From NCBI GenBank assembly GCA_049642465.1, contig JBAROV010000164.1:62001-126000 (forward strand): DNA of 64,000 nucleotides, in the 5' to 3' direction. Each line of letters begins with the position of its first letter. Position 1 is the stretch's first letter. The DNA comes from CAWDPQ01 sp049642465. Lineage in GTDB: Bacteria > Acidobacteriota > Vicinamibacteria > Vicinamibacterales > 2-12-FULL-66-21. Positions 52,731 to 61,205 of the stretch are shown here, piece after piece. The notes below the pieces were generated by a model. The model was not told the origin of the DNA. It searched no databases and saw only the letters and a list, made by a program, of their open reading frames with translations. The position numbers and the translations under genes were made by a program.

Positions 52731-55073
52731 ATGCTGAAAACCCTCGACCGCTACGTCATTCGGGAAATCATCCCCCCGATGATCCTCGCGCTCCTGATCT
52801 TCACGTTCCTCCTGACGCTCCCGCCCTTCATGCAGCACCTCGAGAACCTGCTGGCGAAGGGAGCCGGAGTCACGACGGTGGCCCGGCTGCTCTGGACCCT
52901 CGTGCCGCAGGCCCTGGGGCTGACGATTCCGATGGCGCTCCTCGTGGGCATTCTCGTGGGTCTCGGCCGGCTCTCGGCCGACCGCGAAGCCGTGGCGCTT
53001 CTGGCGTGCGGCATCAGCCCGTACCGGCTGCTCAGACCGATTGGCGCGCTCGCGCTCGTTTCCGCCATCGCGACCCTCTACGTCATGGTCGTGGCCATTC
53101 CGGACGCCAATCGCACCTTCCTCGCCATCACCTTTGACATCGTCTCCAAACGCGTGGAAAGCGACGTCCGGCCGCGCGTGTTCTTCGAGGATTTCCCGGG
53201 CTGGGTCTTGTACGCCGGTGACGAACCGGCCCCGGGTCAGCCCGGCTGGCGCCGACTGGTGGTGGCAGATACGTCGCGGCCCGAATCGATCGAGATCTTC
53301 TTCGCGGAGCGCGGCCGGCTGGCGATCGATCGTGCCAAACGAACCGTCGACCTCGTCCTTGGAAATGGGACGAAGTACACGACTGGCAAAGCTGGCGAAA
53401 CCGACACGATGCGGTTCGAGCAGGAAATTGCCGTCAAGCTCAATCCCGAGGCGGTGTTTCCCCAGGTCAATATCCAGAAGGGGCCCAACGAAAAAACCAT
53501 CGGCGAGCTGCGCGAGGACGCCGCCAAAAAGATCAAGGCGGGCGTGTCGCCGCATCCGGAAATCATCGCGCTGCAGCAGAAGTTCTCGTTTCCCGTCGCG
53601 TGCCTGATCTTCGGACTCATTGGCCTGGCCCTTGGGCTGACGGTCGCGCGAGACGGCAAGCTGGCCGGCTTCGTCGTCGGCGTGGTGGTGATCTTTGCCT
53701 ACTACGTGGTGATGTTCCTGGCCGAATCGCTGACCAAGGGCCATTACCTCAATGCGCACCTGTCTCGATGGGTCCCCAATATCGTGCTCGGTGCGTTCGG
53801 TATCGGGGCGCTCATCTGGAGGGCGCGCGTCACCAGCGCGCGACTCCCCTTTGCGCTGCCCGTCCGCTTCGCGCGGACGCCACGCGAGCCGCGCATCGCC
53901 GAGTCGCACGAGGCGCGTGAGGCGCCTGCGCAGCCGACATCGCCCCGACCCAAAGGTGTCGTGCTCGTCATTCGCGTTCCTCGCTTCGCGACTCCTGCCC
54001 CAGGATTGCTCGACCGCTACGTGGCGAGGGCCTATTTGCGGGTCGCAGGCATTGCATTCTTCGCGCTGCTCGGTCTCTTCTACATCTCCACGTTTTTGGA
54101 CAAGTCAGACAAGATCTTCAAGGGTCAGGCCGCGGCGTCCTCGGTGGGCGTGCTGCTGCTCTACATGACGCCGCAGTTCATCTACTACGTCATCCCCATT
54201 GCGGCGCTGCTCAGCGTGCTCGTGACCTTTGGTGTGCTCTCGAGGAGCAGTGAGCTGACCGTCATGAAGGCCTGCGGCATCAGTCTGTATCGCACGGCTC
54301 TGCCGGTCGTGGTCTTGTCGCTGGTTTTCAGCGCGCTCATCTTCGGACTCGAACAGAACCTGCTGGCGCGCGCAAACCGGCGAGCCGAGGTGCTCGACGC
54401 ACAGATTCGAGGTCGTGCGCCCCGGATCTTCGATGCGATGAACCGGCGCTGGGTCGTCTCACGCGACGGCGACATCTACCACTTCCGCTTCTTCGATCCC
54501 GATCGCGACGAGCTCTCCGCCCTGACGATCTACACGCCGCGCAAGGACGTCTGGGGACTTGCGACGATGACCTATGCTGATCGGGCGAAGTACGGCAGCG
54601 GATGGCACGCGCCGTCTGGGTGGGTTCGAGACTTCACCGCGCAACCGACTTCCCTCACGACCTTCAAGGATCGAAGGCTGCCGGATCTCGAGCCACCGGA
54701 TTACTTCGAGAGTGAACAACCGGTCGCGGAGATGATGACGGTCGGCCAGTTGCGTCGCTACGTCCAGGAACTCGCGGCCAGCGGGCTCAACGTCGTCCCG
54801 CAGGCAGTCGAACTGCAGCGGAAGATGGCGTTCCCCTTCGTCACGCTCGTGATGACGCTGCTCGCAGTCCCGTTCGGGGTCAGCATGGGGCGGCGCGGCA
54901 CGTTGTACGGGATCGGGCTCGGCATCGTCCTCGCCTTGTCGTACTGGATCCTGAGCAGCGTGTTCGTGGCGCTCGGCAAGGGCGGCTTGCTCACCCCCGT
55001 GCTGGCCGGATGGGCGCCGAACATCATCGTGCTCGGCACCGCCTGCTACTTGTTCCTGACCGTCAAGACTTAG
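52731..55073 (+). CDS. LptF-LptG fusion, LPS export permease
   Basis: 780 residues holding two complete YjgP/YjgQ domains. The first (1-about 375) opens LKTLDRYVIREIIPPMILAL and has the typical LSADREAVALLACGISPYRLL. A charged, Pro-rich linker (about 380-420) leads to the second, which opens GLLDRYVARAYLRVAGIAFFALL and has LSRSSELTVMKACGISLYRTAL. Each has about six membrane helices around a periplasmic jellyroll (VVSRDGDIYHFRFFDPD in the second). LptF and LptG are normally separate and form the channel over LptB; here they are one chain. No fusion of this kind is standard. The 3' end is followed by the GntR operator. Confidence 0.88.
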   Translation: MLKTLDRYVIREIIPPMILALLIFTFLLTLPPFMQHLENLLAKGAGVTTVARLLWTLVPQALGLTIPMALLVGILVGLGRLSADREAVALLACGISPYRLLRPIGALALVSAIATLYVMVVAIPDANRTFLAITFDIVSKRVESDVRPRVFFEDFPGWVLYAGDEPAPGQPGWRRLVVADTSRPESIEIFFAERGRLAIDRAKRTVDLVLGNGTKYTTGKAGETDTMRFEQEIAVKLNPEAVFPQVNIQKGPNEKTIGELREDAAKKIKAGVSPHPEIIALQQKFSFPVACLIFGLIGLALGLTVARDGKLAGFVVGVVVIFAYYVVMFLAESLTKGHYLNAHLSRWVPNIVLGAFGIGALIWRARVTSARLPFALPVRFARTPREPRIAESHEAREAPAQPTSPRPKGVVLVIRVPRFATPAPGLLDRYVARAYLRVAGIAFFALLGLFYISTFLDKSDKIFKGQAAASSVGVLLLYMTPQFIYYVIPIAALLSVLVTFGVLSRSSELTVMKACGISLYRTALPVVVLSLVFSALIFGLEQNLLARANRRAEVLDAQIRGRAPRIFDAMNRRWVVSRDGDIYHFRFFDPDRDELSALTIYTPRKDVWGLATMTYADRAKYGSGWHAPSGWVRDFTAQPTSLTTFKDRRLPDLEPPDYFESEQPVAEMMTVGQLRRYVQELAASGLNVVPQAVELQRKMAFPFVTLVMTLLAVPFGVSMGRRGTLYGIGLGIVLALSYWILSSVFVALGKGGLLTPVLAGWAPNIIVLGTACYLFLTVKT

Positions 55074-55104
55074 GGGTCTCGGGAGGACGGGAGTCCGCTA
55101 GCGT

Positions 55105-55118
55105 ACTAGTATACTAGT
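55105..55118. promoter_or_regulatory. Palindromic operator before the GntR regulator
   Basis: ACTAGTATACTAGT is a perfect 14-base palindrome 17 bases upstream of the regulator's ATG; a second TAGTATAT lies right after it. It covers the likely -10 region and is the expected site of autoregulation. Confidence 0.6.
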
Positions 55119-55134
55119 GTGATAGTATATCGGC

Positions 55135-55518
55135 ATGCTGGTCACCATCGATCCGAAAGATCCGCGGCCGGTGTTCCGCCAGATTGTCGAGGAAGTGGAG
55201 CGCTGCGCAGCCACGGGTATCCTGCGACCGAATGACGCGTTGCCCGCCGTCCGTGAGCTGGCCAAACAACTCAGCGTCAATCCCAACACCGTGCAACAGG
55301 CCTATCGCGAGCTCGAGCGAACCGGCGCGGCCTATGTCCGTCGAGGTGTCGGAACCTTTGTCGGCGAGACGACTCCGCCGAGCGCCAGCAAGCGTGCCAC
55401 CATGGCTCGACACATCGCGAGCCGGTTCCTCCGTGAAGGCTTCCGCCACGGGTTACTTGCGAGCGACTTGATGAAGGCGCTCCGCGAACTGGCACCTGAA
55501 GCGCAGACGAAAGACTAG
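55135..55518 (+). CDS. GntR-family regulator, YtrA subfamily
   Basis: 127 residues. The winged helix is complete: RPVFRQIVEEVERCAATGILRPNDALPAVRELAKQLSVNPNTVQQAYRELERTG. The C-terminal effector part is only about 50 residues, as in YtrA-type repressors that control ABC transporters. Here the next gene is convergent and no transporter is adjacent, so its target is not clear and autoregulation is the only visible link. Start ATG 55135 follows the palindrome. Confidence 0.88.
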   Translation: MLVTIDPKDPRPVFRQIVEEVERCAATGILRPNDALPAVRELAKQLSVNPNTVQQAYRELERTGAAYVRRGVGTFVGETTPPSASKRATMARHIASRFLREGFRHGLLASDLMKALRELAPEAQTKD

Positions 55519-55547
55519 CGACGAGCGACTCTAGCGACTGACGAGTC
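55513..55547. repeat. CTAGCGAC word repeat spanning two convergent stop codons
   Basis: GACTAGCGAC, GAGCGACTC and CTAGCGACTGACGAGTC are stacked in 35 bases. The TAG of the GntR gene and the TAG (minus strand) of the PHP gene each lie in a copy of CTAGCGAC. Confidence 0.6.
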
Positions 55548-57240
55548 CTACTCCACCAATTTCTATCTGACCCGCGTCACCGGGAGCGGCATTTGTCAGG
55601 TCCACGACGAACAGAAGAGACGTCGCACGCTGCACCGGGGGCCGAGCAGGCGGTCCGTCGGCGCGTCGCAGTTGCTCGACCGGGACCGTCACGACCCGTG
55701 ATGTGGCATCGACGTACACGGACTTTCCCCACCGGGCGTCCGCGTCGCGGGCAAATCGCAGCTGAAGGGAAAGCCGGCGCGGCGCGGTCGATCGCACCGA
55801 AAACGTCACCGCCTCAAATAGCGGAGGATCGGAGACATCGGTCACCAAGGCCACGAACTGGCTGGCGCGGGCGCCGTCACGCAGCTTGTAGGCAAACTCA
55901 GCCCCGCCAGCCTCGTTCGTTCGGACCGTGCCTTGCGATCCTTCGTCCTTCTCAAGTCGCCAGGCCGGCAGTTTCAGTGGCCCAACCACTGATGCCGCGG
56001 GCGCCGGAGCCTTCGCCGGCGGCTGCAGGCGAAAAATCGGATTGCTGACGAGCCACGGCACGGGAGGCGACCCGGGCGCGCCAGGCACGTGAACCTCCAC
56101 GCGATGCGCACCCGGTTGGTCTGATTGGAAGTCCAGAGTGCCCGTTCGACTTTCCGCGACGACCTCGCCATTCGTGTAAGCCACGATCACGGCGGCGCGC
56201 GGCAACATCGCGTGAGCGCGGAAGGTCGCCACTCCCTCGCCCCTGAGCAGACTTCCCTGCTCCACTGATTCCTCCCTCGTGCGCCCCGTGAATTCGAGCG
56301 TCGCGCCGGTCGCGACCGCGTCTATTTCCGTGTAGAACCGGCCGGCTTTCAACATGTCCACGAGTCGGGCGGCATCAGGCGCCGCGTCCCCCGTCAACGG
56401 TCGATCCAGCTGGATGTTCGTCGAAAACGCCCGGAAGCTCGCCTCGTAGGATGGAATCCGCATGCTCCATCGATGTGATGGATCCTCCACGCGATTGCCG
56501 AGGCCGCCATGCGCATCGCTCCCGGCGATGCCCAAAAGCCGCCGCTGTTGGATCAGATCGTCCCAATTCAGGAGCGCGGTTTCGGGCCGGTCGAGGACCC
56601 TGCTGAGAGCACCGGCGGGGCGAAACAAATACGGCACCAACAGAAGTGCAAGTTGAAGGCGGGACTCATTGCGCCACTCGCTGTCGGCATTGAGCCACTC
56701 GAGCGCGTCAATTGGCGCGGACCAGTCACTCCATTGCAGATCGCGCCGCTTTGACGTCGGGTGAGCGGCAATGCCGAAGCCTCCCAACCGCCGGACGTCC
56801 TCAACCACCGAGACCCCGGCTCCACCCAGTGGGAACGGCGAGGGACCAGCGCCGACTGCGAGGTAGTGCCCGTCATCCGTGCTGATTTCGACTCCATCCA
56901 GGCAGAGCACGCCGTCGAGGTAAGCCGGCGGATCGGGTGGACGCATGCCATCGCCGTGGTCCGTGAAGACCACGAAGTGCAGACCGGCTCGACGTGCAGC
57001 GGCTGCAACGGACGATCTGTCGCCCAGTCCATCCGATCGCGTGGTGTGTACGTGGATGGCGCCGCGAGCCGTCCGTGCGACGAGCGCCGGATTCGCGCCG
57101 GATACGAGGACGGGTTTGGGAGGAAGCGTACCGACGACAACAAAAACGCCGATCGCAGCTATGACGACCGCGATCGGCAGGAAGCGTGAGCGCCCGCCTT
57201 CGCGCTTCGCGCCTACGGCGGGCAAGCGCTGACGACCCAC
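55531..57240 (-). CDS. PHP-domain protein, membrane-anchored or exported
   Basis: 569 residues. An N-terminal helix (LPIAVVIAAIGVFVVVGTL, about 21-39) precedes a PHP domain with the metal motifs IHVHTTRSDG, FTDHGDG, AAHPTS and GIAGSDAHGG. The C-terminal 250 residues look like beta-sandwich modules (VEVHVPGAPGSPPVPW; LRFARDADARWGKSVYVDATSR). PHP domains hydrolyse phosphoesters; placement after a signal anchor suggests an exported enzyme. The substrate is unknown. The GTG start at 57240 is uncertain because codons 5-17 lie in the REP-like hairpin 57192-57224. Confidence 0.75.
   Translation of the reverse strand: MGRQRLPAVGAKREGGRSRFLPIAVVIAAIGVFVVVGTLPPKPVLVSGANPALVARTARGAIHVHTTRSDGLGDRSSVAAAARRAGLHFVVFTDHGDGMRPPDPPAYLDGVLCLDGVEISTDDGHYLAVGAGPSPFPLGGAGVSVVEDVRRLGGFGIAAHPTSKRRDLQWSDWSAPIDALEWLNADSEWRNESRLQLALLLVPYLFRPAGALSRVLDRPETALLNWDDLIQQRRLLGIAGSDAHGGLGNRVEDPSHRWSMRIPSYEASFRAFSTNIQLDRPLTGDAAPDAARLVDMLKAGRFYTEIDAVATGATLEFTGRTREESVEQGSLLRGEGVATFRAHAMLPRAAVIVAYTNGEVVAESRTGTLDFQSDQPGAHRVEVHVPGAPGSPPVPWLVSNPIFRLQPPAKAPAPAASVVGPLKLPAWRLEKDEGSQGTVRTNEAGGAEFAYKLRDGARASQFVALVTDVSDPPLFEAVTFSVRSTAPRRLSLQLRFARDADARWGKSVYVDATSRVVTVPVEQLRRADGPPARPPVQRATSLLFVVDLTNAAPGDAGQIEIGGVGLVSR
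57192..57224. repeat. REP-like hairpin GCCCGCCTTCGCG...CGGCGGGC
   Basis: GCCCGCC (57192-57198) pairs with GGCGGGC (57218-57224). The same element, with TTCGCG and CGGCGGGCAA flanks, occurs at 31420-31449. Here it overlaps the annotated start of the PHP gene. Confidence 0.6.
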
Positions 57241-57250
57241 GATCGATGCG

Positions 57251-58399
57251 TCAGCGGGCGTCGGCCCTCAGCGCATTCGCCTTGTCGGTGCGCTCCCAGG
57301 TGAACTCCGGCTCGGTCCGCCCAAAGTGGCCGAACGCAGCAGTCTTCTTGTAAATAGGCCGACGAAGATCGAGCGTTTCAATAATCCCGCGTGGTGTCAG
57401 CTTGAAGTGCGATCGTACCAACTCGCTGATCTTCTCGTCTTCAATTTGTCCGGTGTCAAACGTGTCGACGAGGACTGACACCGGCTCGGCGACGCCAATC
57501 GCATACGCGAGCTGGACCATACACCGCTCGGCCAGGCCGGCGGCGACGATGTTCTTCGCGACGTATCGCGCCATGTAGCAGGCGGAGCGATCGACTTTCG
57601 TGGGATCTTTTCCGGAGAACGCGCCGCCGCCATGCGGGGCGGCGCCGCCGTAGGTGTCGACGATGATCTTGCGGCCGGTCACGCCAGCGTCCCCGTGGGG
57701 ACCGCCGACGACGAAGCGCCCGGTCGGGTTGATGAGGATACGTGTGTTCTTGTCGCGCATGTCCTCGGGAATGACGCGGGAGACGATCTTGTCGATGATG
57801 TCTTCGCGCAGGGTGTCGTTCGAGACGAGCGAGCTGTGCTGGGTGGAGACCACGACGGTATCGACGCGAACGGGCTTGCCGTTGTCGTACTCGACCGAGA
57901 CCTGCGACTTGCCATCGGGCCGGAGGTATTCGAGAACGCCGTCACGTCTCGCGCACGAGAGCCCCTTCACCAGCTTATGCGCGAGCATGATCGGCAACGG
58001 CATCAGCTCCTGCGTTTCGGTGCAGGCGTATCCAAACATGAGCCCCTGATCGCCCGCGCCGCCCGGATCCACGCCCTGCGCAATGTCCGGAGACTGTTCG
58101 TGGATCGACGAGAGCACGGCGCAGGTCTCGGAATCGAAACCGAATTTTGCCCGGGTATAACCCACGTCCTTGATGGTTTCGCGGACGATCTTGGGGAAAT
58201 CCACGTAGCAGCTGGTCGTGATTTCGCCGGCAATGATCGCGAGTCCGGTCGTCACCAGCGTCTCGCACGCGACGCGGCCGACGGGATCCTGCGCGAGAAT
58301 CGCGTCGAGAATGGAATCGGAAATCTGATCGGCGATCTTGTCGGGATGCCCCTCGGTCACTGACTCGGACGTGAATAAGTACCTACCCTTACGACTCAT
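57251..58399 (-). CDS. metK: S-adenosylmethionine synthetase
   Basis: About 382 residues. SESVTEGHPDKIADQISD is the ATP/methionine-binding opening; GAGDQGLMFGYA, GGAAPHGGGAFSGKDPTKVDRS and RDGVLEYLRPDGKSQV are the other signatures. The start is ATG 58399: GGAGG lies five bases upstream; the frame's earlier start at 58468 is unsupported. It makes SAM, needed among others by the radical-SAM MiaB. I looked for a SAM-type riboswitch in the 181 bases to xerD and saw none. The PHP gene follows after 10 bases. Confidence 0.97.
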   Translation of the reverse strand: MSRKGRYLFTSESVTEGHPDKIADQISDSILDAILAQDPVGRVACETLVTTGLAIIAGEITTSCYVDFPKIVRETIKDVGYTRAKFGFDSETCAVLSSIHEQSPDIAQGVDPGGAGDQGLMFGYACTETQELMPLPIMLAHKLVKGLSCARRDGVLEYLRPDGKSQVSVEYDNGKPVRVDTVVVSTQHSSLVSNDTLREDIIDKIVSRVIPEDMRDKNTRILINPTGRFVVGGPHGDAGVTGRKIIVDTYGGAAPHGGGAFSGKDPTKVDRSACYMARYVAKNIVAAGLAERCMVQLAYAIGVAEPVSVLVDTFDTGQIEDEKISELVRSHFKLTPRGIIETLDLRRPIYKKTAAFGHFGRTEPEFTWERTDKANALRADAR

Positions 58400-58542
58400 T
58401 GTTCCTCCGGGGGAATATCGCCCCTCGGTTGCTGATGTGGTCTCGGGCGCACTGGCCATACGCTCCACGGACCGGGGTCAAACCGATCAACTGTACCAGA
58501 ATCGATGCGCCATCCGCTACCGCGGTGAGTTCCGACCTGTCA

Positions 58543-58582
58543 GCCGGGAACTGGAAGCTGGAAACTGGAAGCTGGAAGCTTC
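58543..58582. repeat. ACTGGAAGCTGGAA word repeat at the xerD stop
   Basis: AGCCGGGAACTGGAAGCTGG, then AAACTGGAAGCTGGAAGCTT: four decayed copies of a ten-base word ending exactly at the TGA of xerD (minus strand). It belongs to the family found at 6346-6375 and 35922-36015. Confidence 0.75.
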
Positions 58583-59459
58583 ACTTTCGTGGATGATACC
58601 GGTCGTACACGGCCCGTAATCTCGCCTCGAGGACATGCGTGTAAATCTGCGTCGTCGAAAGATCGGCGTGACCGAGCATCACTTGAATGGCGCGAAGATC
58701 TGCGCCGCGTTCGAGCAGGTGGGTGGCGAACGAGTGTCGCAGCACATGTGGGCTCAGCTCGCGCGAAATGCCGGCTTTAATTCCGTACTCCTTCAGCACT
58801 TTCCAGAACCCGACGCGGGAGAGCGGGCCGCCATCGCGTGCGTTCACGAAGAGCCACGGCGACGACCCATTCAACAGCGCACGGCGGCCGTGCGCGAGGT
58901 ATTTCTTCAGCCAGTCGGCGGCCTCCTGGCCGACGGGAACGAGGCGCTCTTTGCTCCCTTTGCCGACGCAGGTGAGATAGCCCTCGTCCAGATGCAGATT
59001 GCTGGTCTTGAGCGATACCAGTTCGGTGACTCGCAGGCCGGTGGCGTACAGGACCTCGATCAGCGCTTTGTCACGGAGCCCTCGCGGGGTGCTGGTGTCT
59101 GGCTGTGCGAGGAGACGATCGACTTCTTCGAGGCTGAGGAACTTGGGGAGCGAAGGCCAGGCGCGCGGTGCACGGAGATCGTCGGCTGGACTTCCGTCGC
59201 GTTTGTCCTCGACCGCCGCAAAGCGGTAGAACCCTCGGACACAGGCAACGGCCCGCGCGACCGAGCGGGGTGACAGCCCCGACGCCATCAGACTGCGGAC
59301 AAACGCTTCGAGGTCGTGGCGGTCGAGTGCGTCTACCGCCGTGCCACGCGCTTCCGCAAAACCAGCGAGCGCGGCAAGGTCCCGTGCGTAGCTCTCGATG
59401 GTATTGGCGGCCATACGTTTCACGTCACGCAGATACGTGACGTACGAATCAATCGTCAT
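58581..59459 (-). CDS. xerD: Tyrosine recombinase XerD
   Basis: 292 residues, typical of XerC/XerD. SAM-like N-terminal domain (YVTYLRDVKRMAANTIESYARDL); catalytic residues Arg143 (ATGLRVTEL), Lys167 or 170 (VGKGSKERLVPV), His238 and Arg241 (LSPHVLRHSFATHLLERG), His264 (MLGHADLSTTQIYTHV) and Tyr273 are all present. It resolves chromosome dimers at dif; XerC is not in the window and no dif site was seen. The XerD rather than XerC name rests on overall wording and is less sure. Confidence 0.88.
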   Translation of the reverse strand: MTIDSYVTYLRDVKRMAANTIESYARDLAALAGFAEARGTAVDALDRHDLEAFVRSLMASGLSPRSVARAVACVRGFYRFAAVEDKRDGSPADDLRAPRAWPSLPKFLSLEEVDRLLAQPDTSTPRGLRDKALIEVLYATGLRVTELVSLKTSNLHLDEGYLTCVGKGSKERLVPVGQEAADWLKKYLAHGRRALLNGSSPWLFVNARDGGPLSRVGFWKVLKEYGIKAGISRELSPHVLRHSFATHLLERGADLRAIQVMLGHADLSTTQIYTHVLEARLRAVYDRYHPRK

Positions 59460-59471
59460 GTCGAGGTCGGG

Positions 59472-61205
59472 TCACCTTTCCCCTCGGCGCCGGCGGATCG
59501 TCCACTCGGCGCACAACACGATCGTAAACGGCAAAATCCACCACGCGCTCCGCATGGGATGCACGCTCGCCGGCAGCGCGCCTCGCCGGCGAGAGCGCAG
59601 AAGGTCGACGACAGGCGCTAAATGCTCTGCGGTTGTCACGACGCCTCCCGTAGCGGCCGACAGGATCGCCGCCTCGCGTTCGTCCGCGCCTTCCGGGATT
59701 GGGTCGCCAGGCAGCCACATCGCTGTCGCATCGGCCGTCGCGGTGCTGACGTGGACGGTATACGGTCGCGGCTCCGACGGAGTGAAGTCGCCCTGAAATA
59801 CACCCGGCTCGCTCGCCGGCCACAAACGAATGAAATCCGATGTCGTGTTGCCCGGTGCTTGGCTCACCGCCACTGCACTGATCGGGGGAAGACGCAGGCT
59901 ATCCGGTTCTCGTTCAAACTCTGTTCTGCGCACGCGCGCCGTGACTCGAACTGCCGTCCCGGGCCGAGCAACTGCGGGATCGAGCTGAACACTCAGCGCG
60001 GAGGGCGCTCGACGGACCGCGCCGACGGCCAGTGCGCGCCAAAACGCCGCAAATTCCTCATCGCCCGACGAGCGGTATCGCCACGCGTCGAGTGCTCCCG
60101 AGACGATCAGCGTTCCTGTCCCGACCGGCCACGCGGCAACAACTGCTCTCGCATCCGGCAGAGCGGCAACTGTCTCCATCGAAGAAGCCGGGGCGCTTGG
60201 TACGGCAAATTCGCTCGCGCGCGGTCCCGTGGCACGGCCAACCACATTCAGCGTTACCGGCGTGGCGAAGAGCATCTCGTCGAAGCCAGCCGCCGGGATC
60301 AGTTTGGTGAATGGACCTGATGGCAGGCGGTCCGGGAGCAAGAGTACCGTTCCGCCGCGGTCGGCCATGAACGTCCGCAGCCGCTCGACCTCCGCCGCGC
60401 GGAGCTCTTCCGGTGCTCCAATGGCGAGTAATTCGAATCCATCGACCGCAGACGAGCTCAGGGATGACGGCGGACCGCCGACGCGGATATCAACGCCCAG
60501 GGAAGCACGCGTCAGCGACGAAACCTGAAGCATCGGATCCGAATCGATCGCCTGCCTCACAAACTTGGCAGCCCACGACGGTCGAGGCTCGATGAATGCG
60601 ACTGCGAGCCGGCGGTCGCTGGTCGTGACGTTCACATCGATAGCGTTGTCGTCGCGCCGACCTTCCTCAGGCAAAACCTCGGAGACAACGCGAATGCGAT
60701 GTGATCCGGAACCGAGCGCGACGAAAGGAACAATGACCTGCTGTTGGCGAGCACTGGTCCAGATTCGTTCGCCTGCTCCGATTTCAACGCCGTTCTGAGT
60801 GGCCGTGAACTTCGAGCGCTTGCGGTCCATGTTCAACACTTCGGCCTCGACCGTGATTGCGCCACCCTGGCCTGGAAATGTCTCGCCATCGACGTTCGCA
60901 CGAACGAGCCGCACGTTCGGGGCCTCGTTGAGCCTGACGAACGACATGGGTATGCCGTCTCGAAGCGAGTCGATGTCCACATCTCGACCGATCGCGACCA
61001 CTGCATCCCCGCGACCGGGTCGCGCGACTGCGACATCTTCCTCCAGCTTTCCCAGCAACTCGTCTCGTACGCGCGCCGCTTCGTCTGTGGAACTCGTGAC
61101 GACTTCGACCGCCAAAGGCTTCGGCCGCTGTATCGACACTGAGGGGTCCAGCATTGCTGCTGCAGCAATCGCAAACGCAATCACACGTGCCGCATGGCCG
61201 ATCAT
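59472..61205 (-). CDS. Membrane-anchored protein of BatA/VWA-cluster type, exported domain
   Basis: 577 residues. An N-terminal hydrophobic segment (VIAFAIAAAAMLDPSVSI) and a C-terminal helix (WWILPFTIVLCAEWTIRRRR) flank a large presumably periplasmic region. It contains a Rossmann-like stretch resembling glutamine-amidotransferase-like domains of BatA-linked proteins (FELLAIGAPEELRAAEVERLRTFMADRGGTVLLLPDRL) and beta-sandwich segments. No catalytic triad is evident. By position it belongs with the two upstream genes in a MoxR/BatA-like envelope cluster. It overlaps the next upstream gene by 4 bases (ATGA). Function unknown. Confidence 0.6.
   Translation of the reverse strand: MIGHAARVIAFAIAAAAMLDPSVSIQRPKPLAVEVVTSSTDEAARVRDELLGKLEEDVAVARPGRGDAVVAIGRDVDIDSLRDGIPMSFVRLNEAPNVRLVRANVDGETFPGQGGAITVEAEVLNMDRKRSKFTATQNGVEIGAGERIWTSARQQQVIVPFVALGSGSHRIRVVSEVLPEEGRRDDNAIDVNVTTSDRRLAVAFIEPRPSWAAKFVRQAIDSDPMLQVSSLTRASLGVDIRVGGPPSSLSSSAVDGFELLAIGAPEELRAAEVERLRTFMADRGGTVLLLPDRLPSGPFTKLIPAAGFDEMLFATPVTLNVVGRATGPRASEFAVPSAPASSMETVAALPDARAVVAAWPVGTGTLIVSGALDAWRYRSSGDEEFAAFWRALAVGAVRRAPSALSVQLDPAVARPGTAVRVTARVRRTEFEREPDSLRLPPISAVAVSQAPGNTTSDFIRLWPASEPGVFQGDFTPSEPRPYTVHVSTATADATAMWLPGDPIPEGADEREAAILSAATGGVVTTAEHLAPVVDLLRSRRRGALPASVHPMRSAWWILPFTIVLCAEWTIRRRRGER

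Noticed and set aside
58400..58580. SAM riboswitch before metK
   Set aside because: I looked for the conserved SAM-I/SAM-II core and terminator layout and saw none; the region holds only the xerD-side word repeat and a GGAGG ribosome site for metK.
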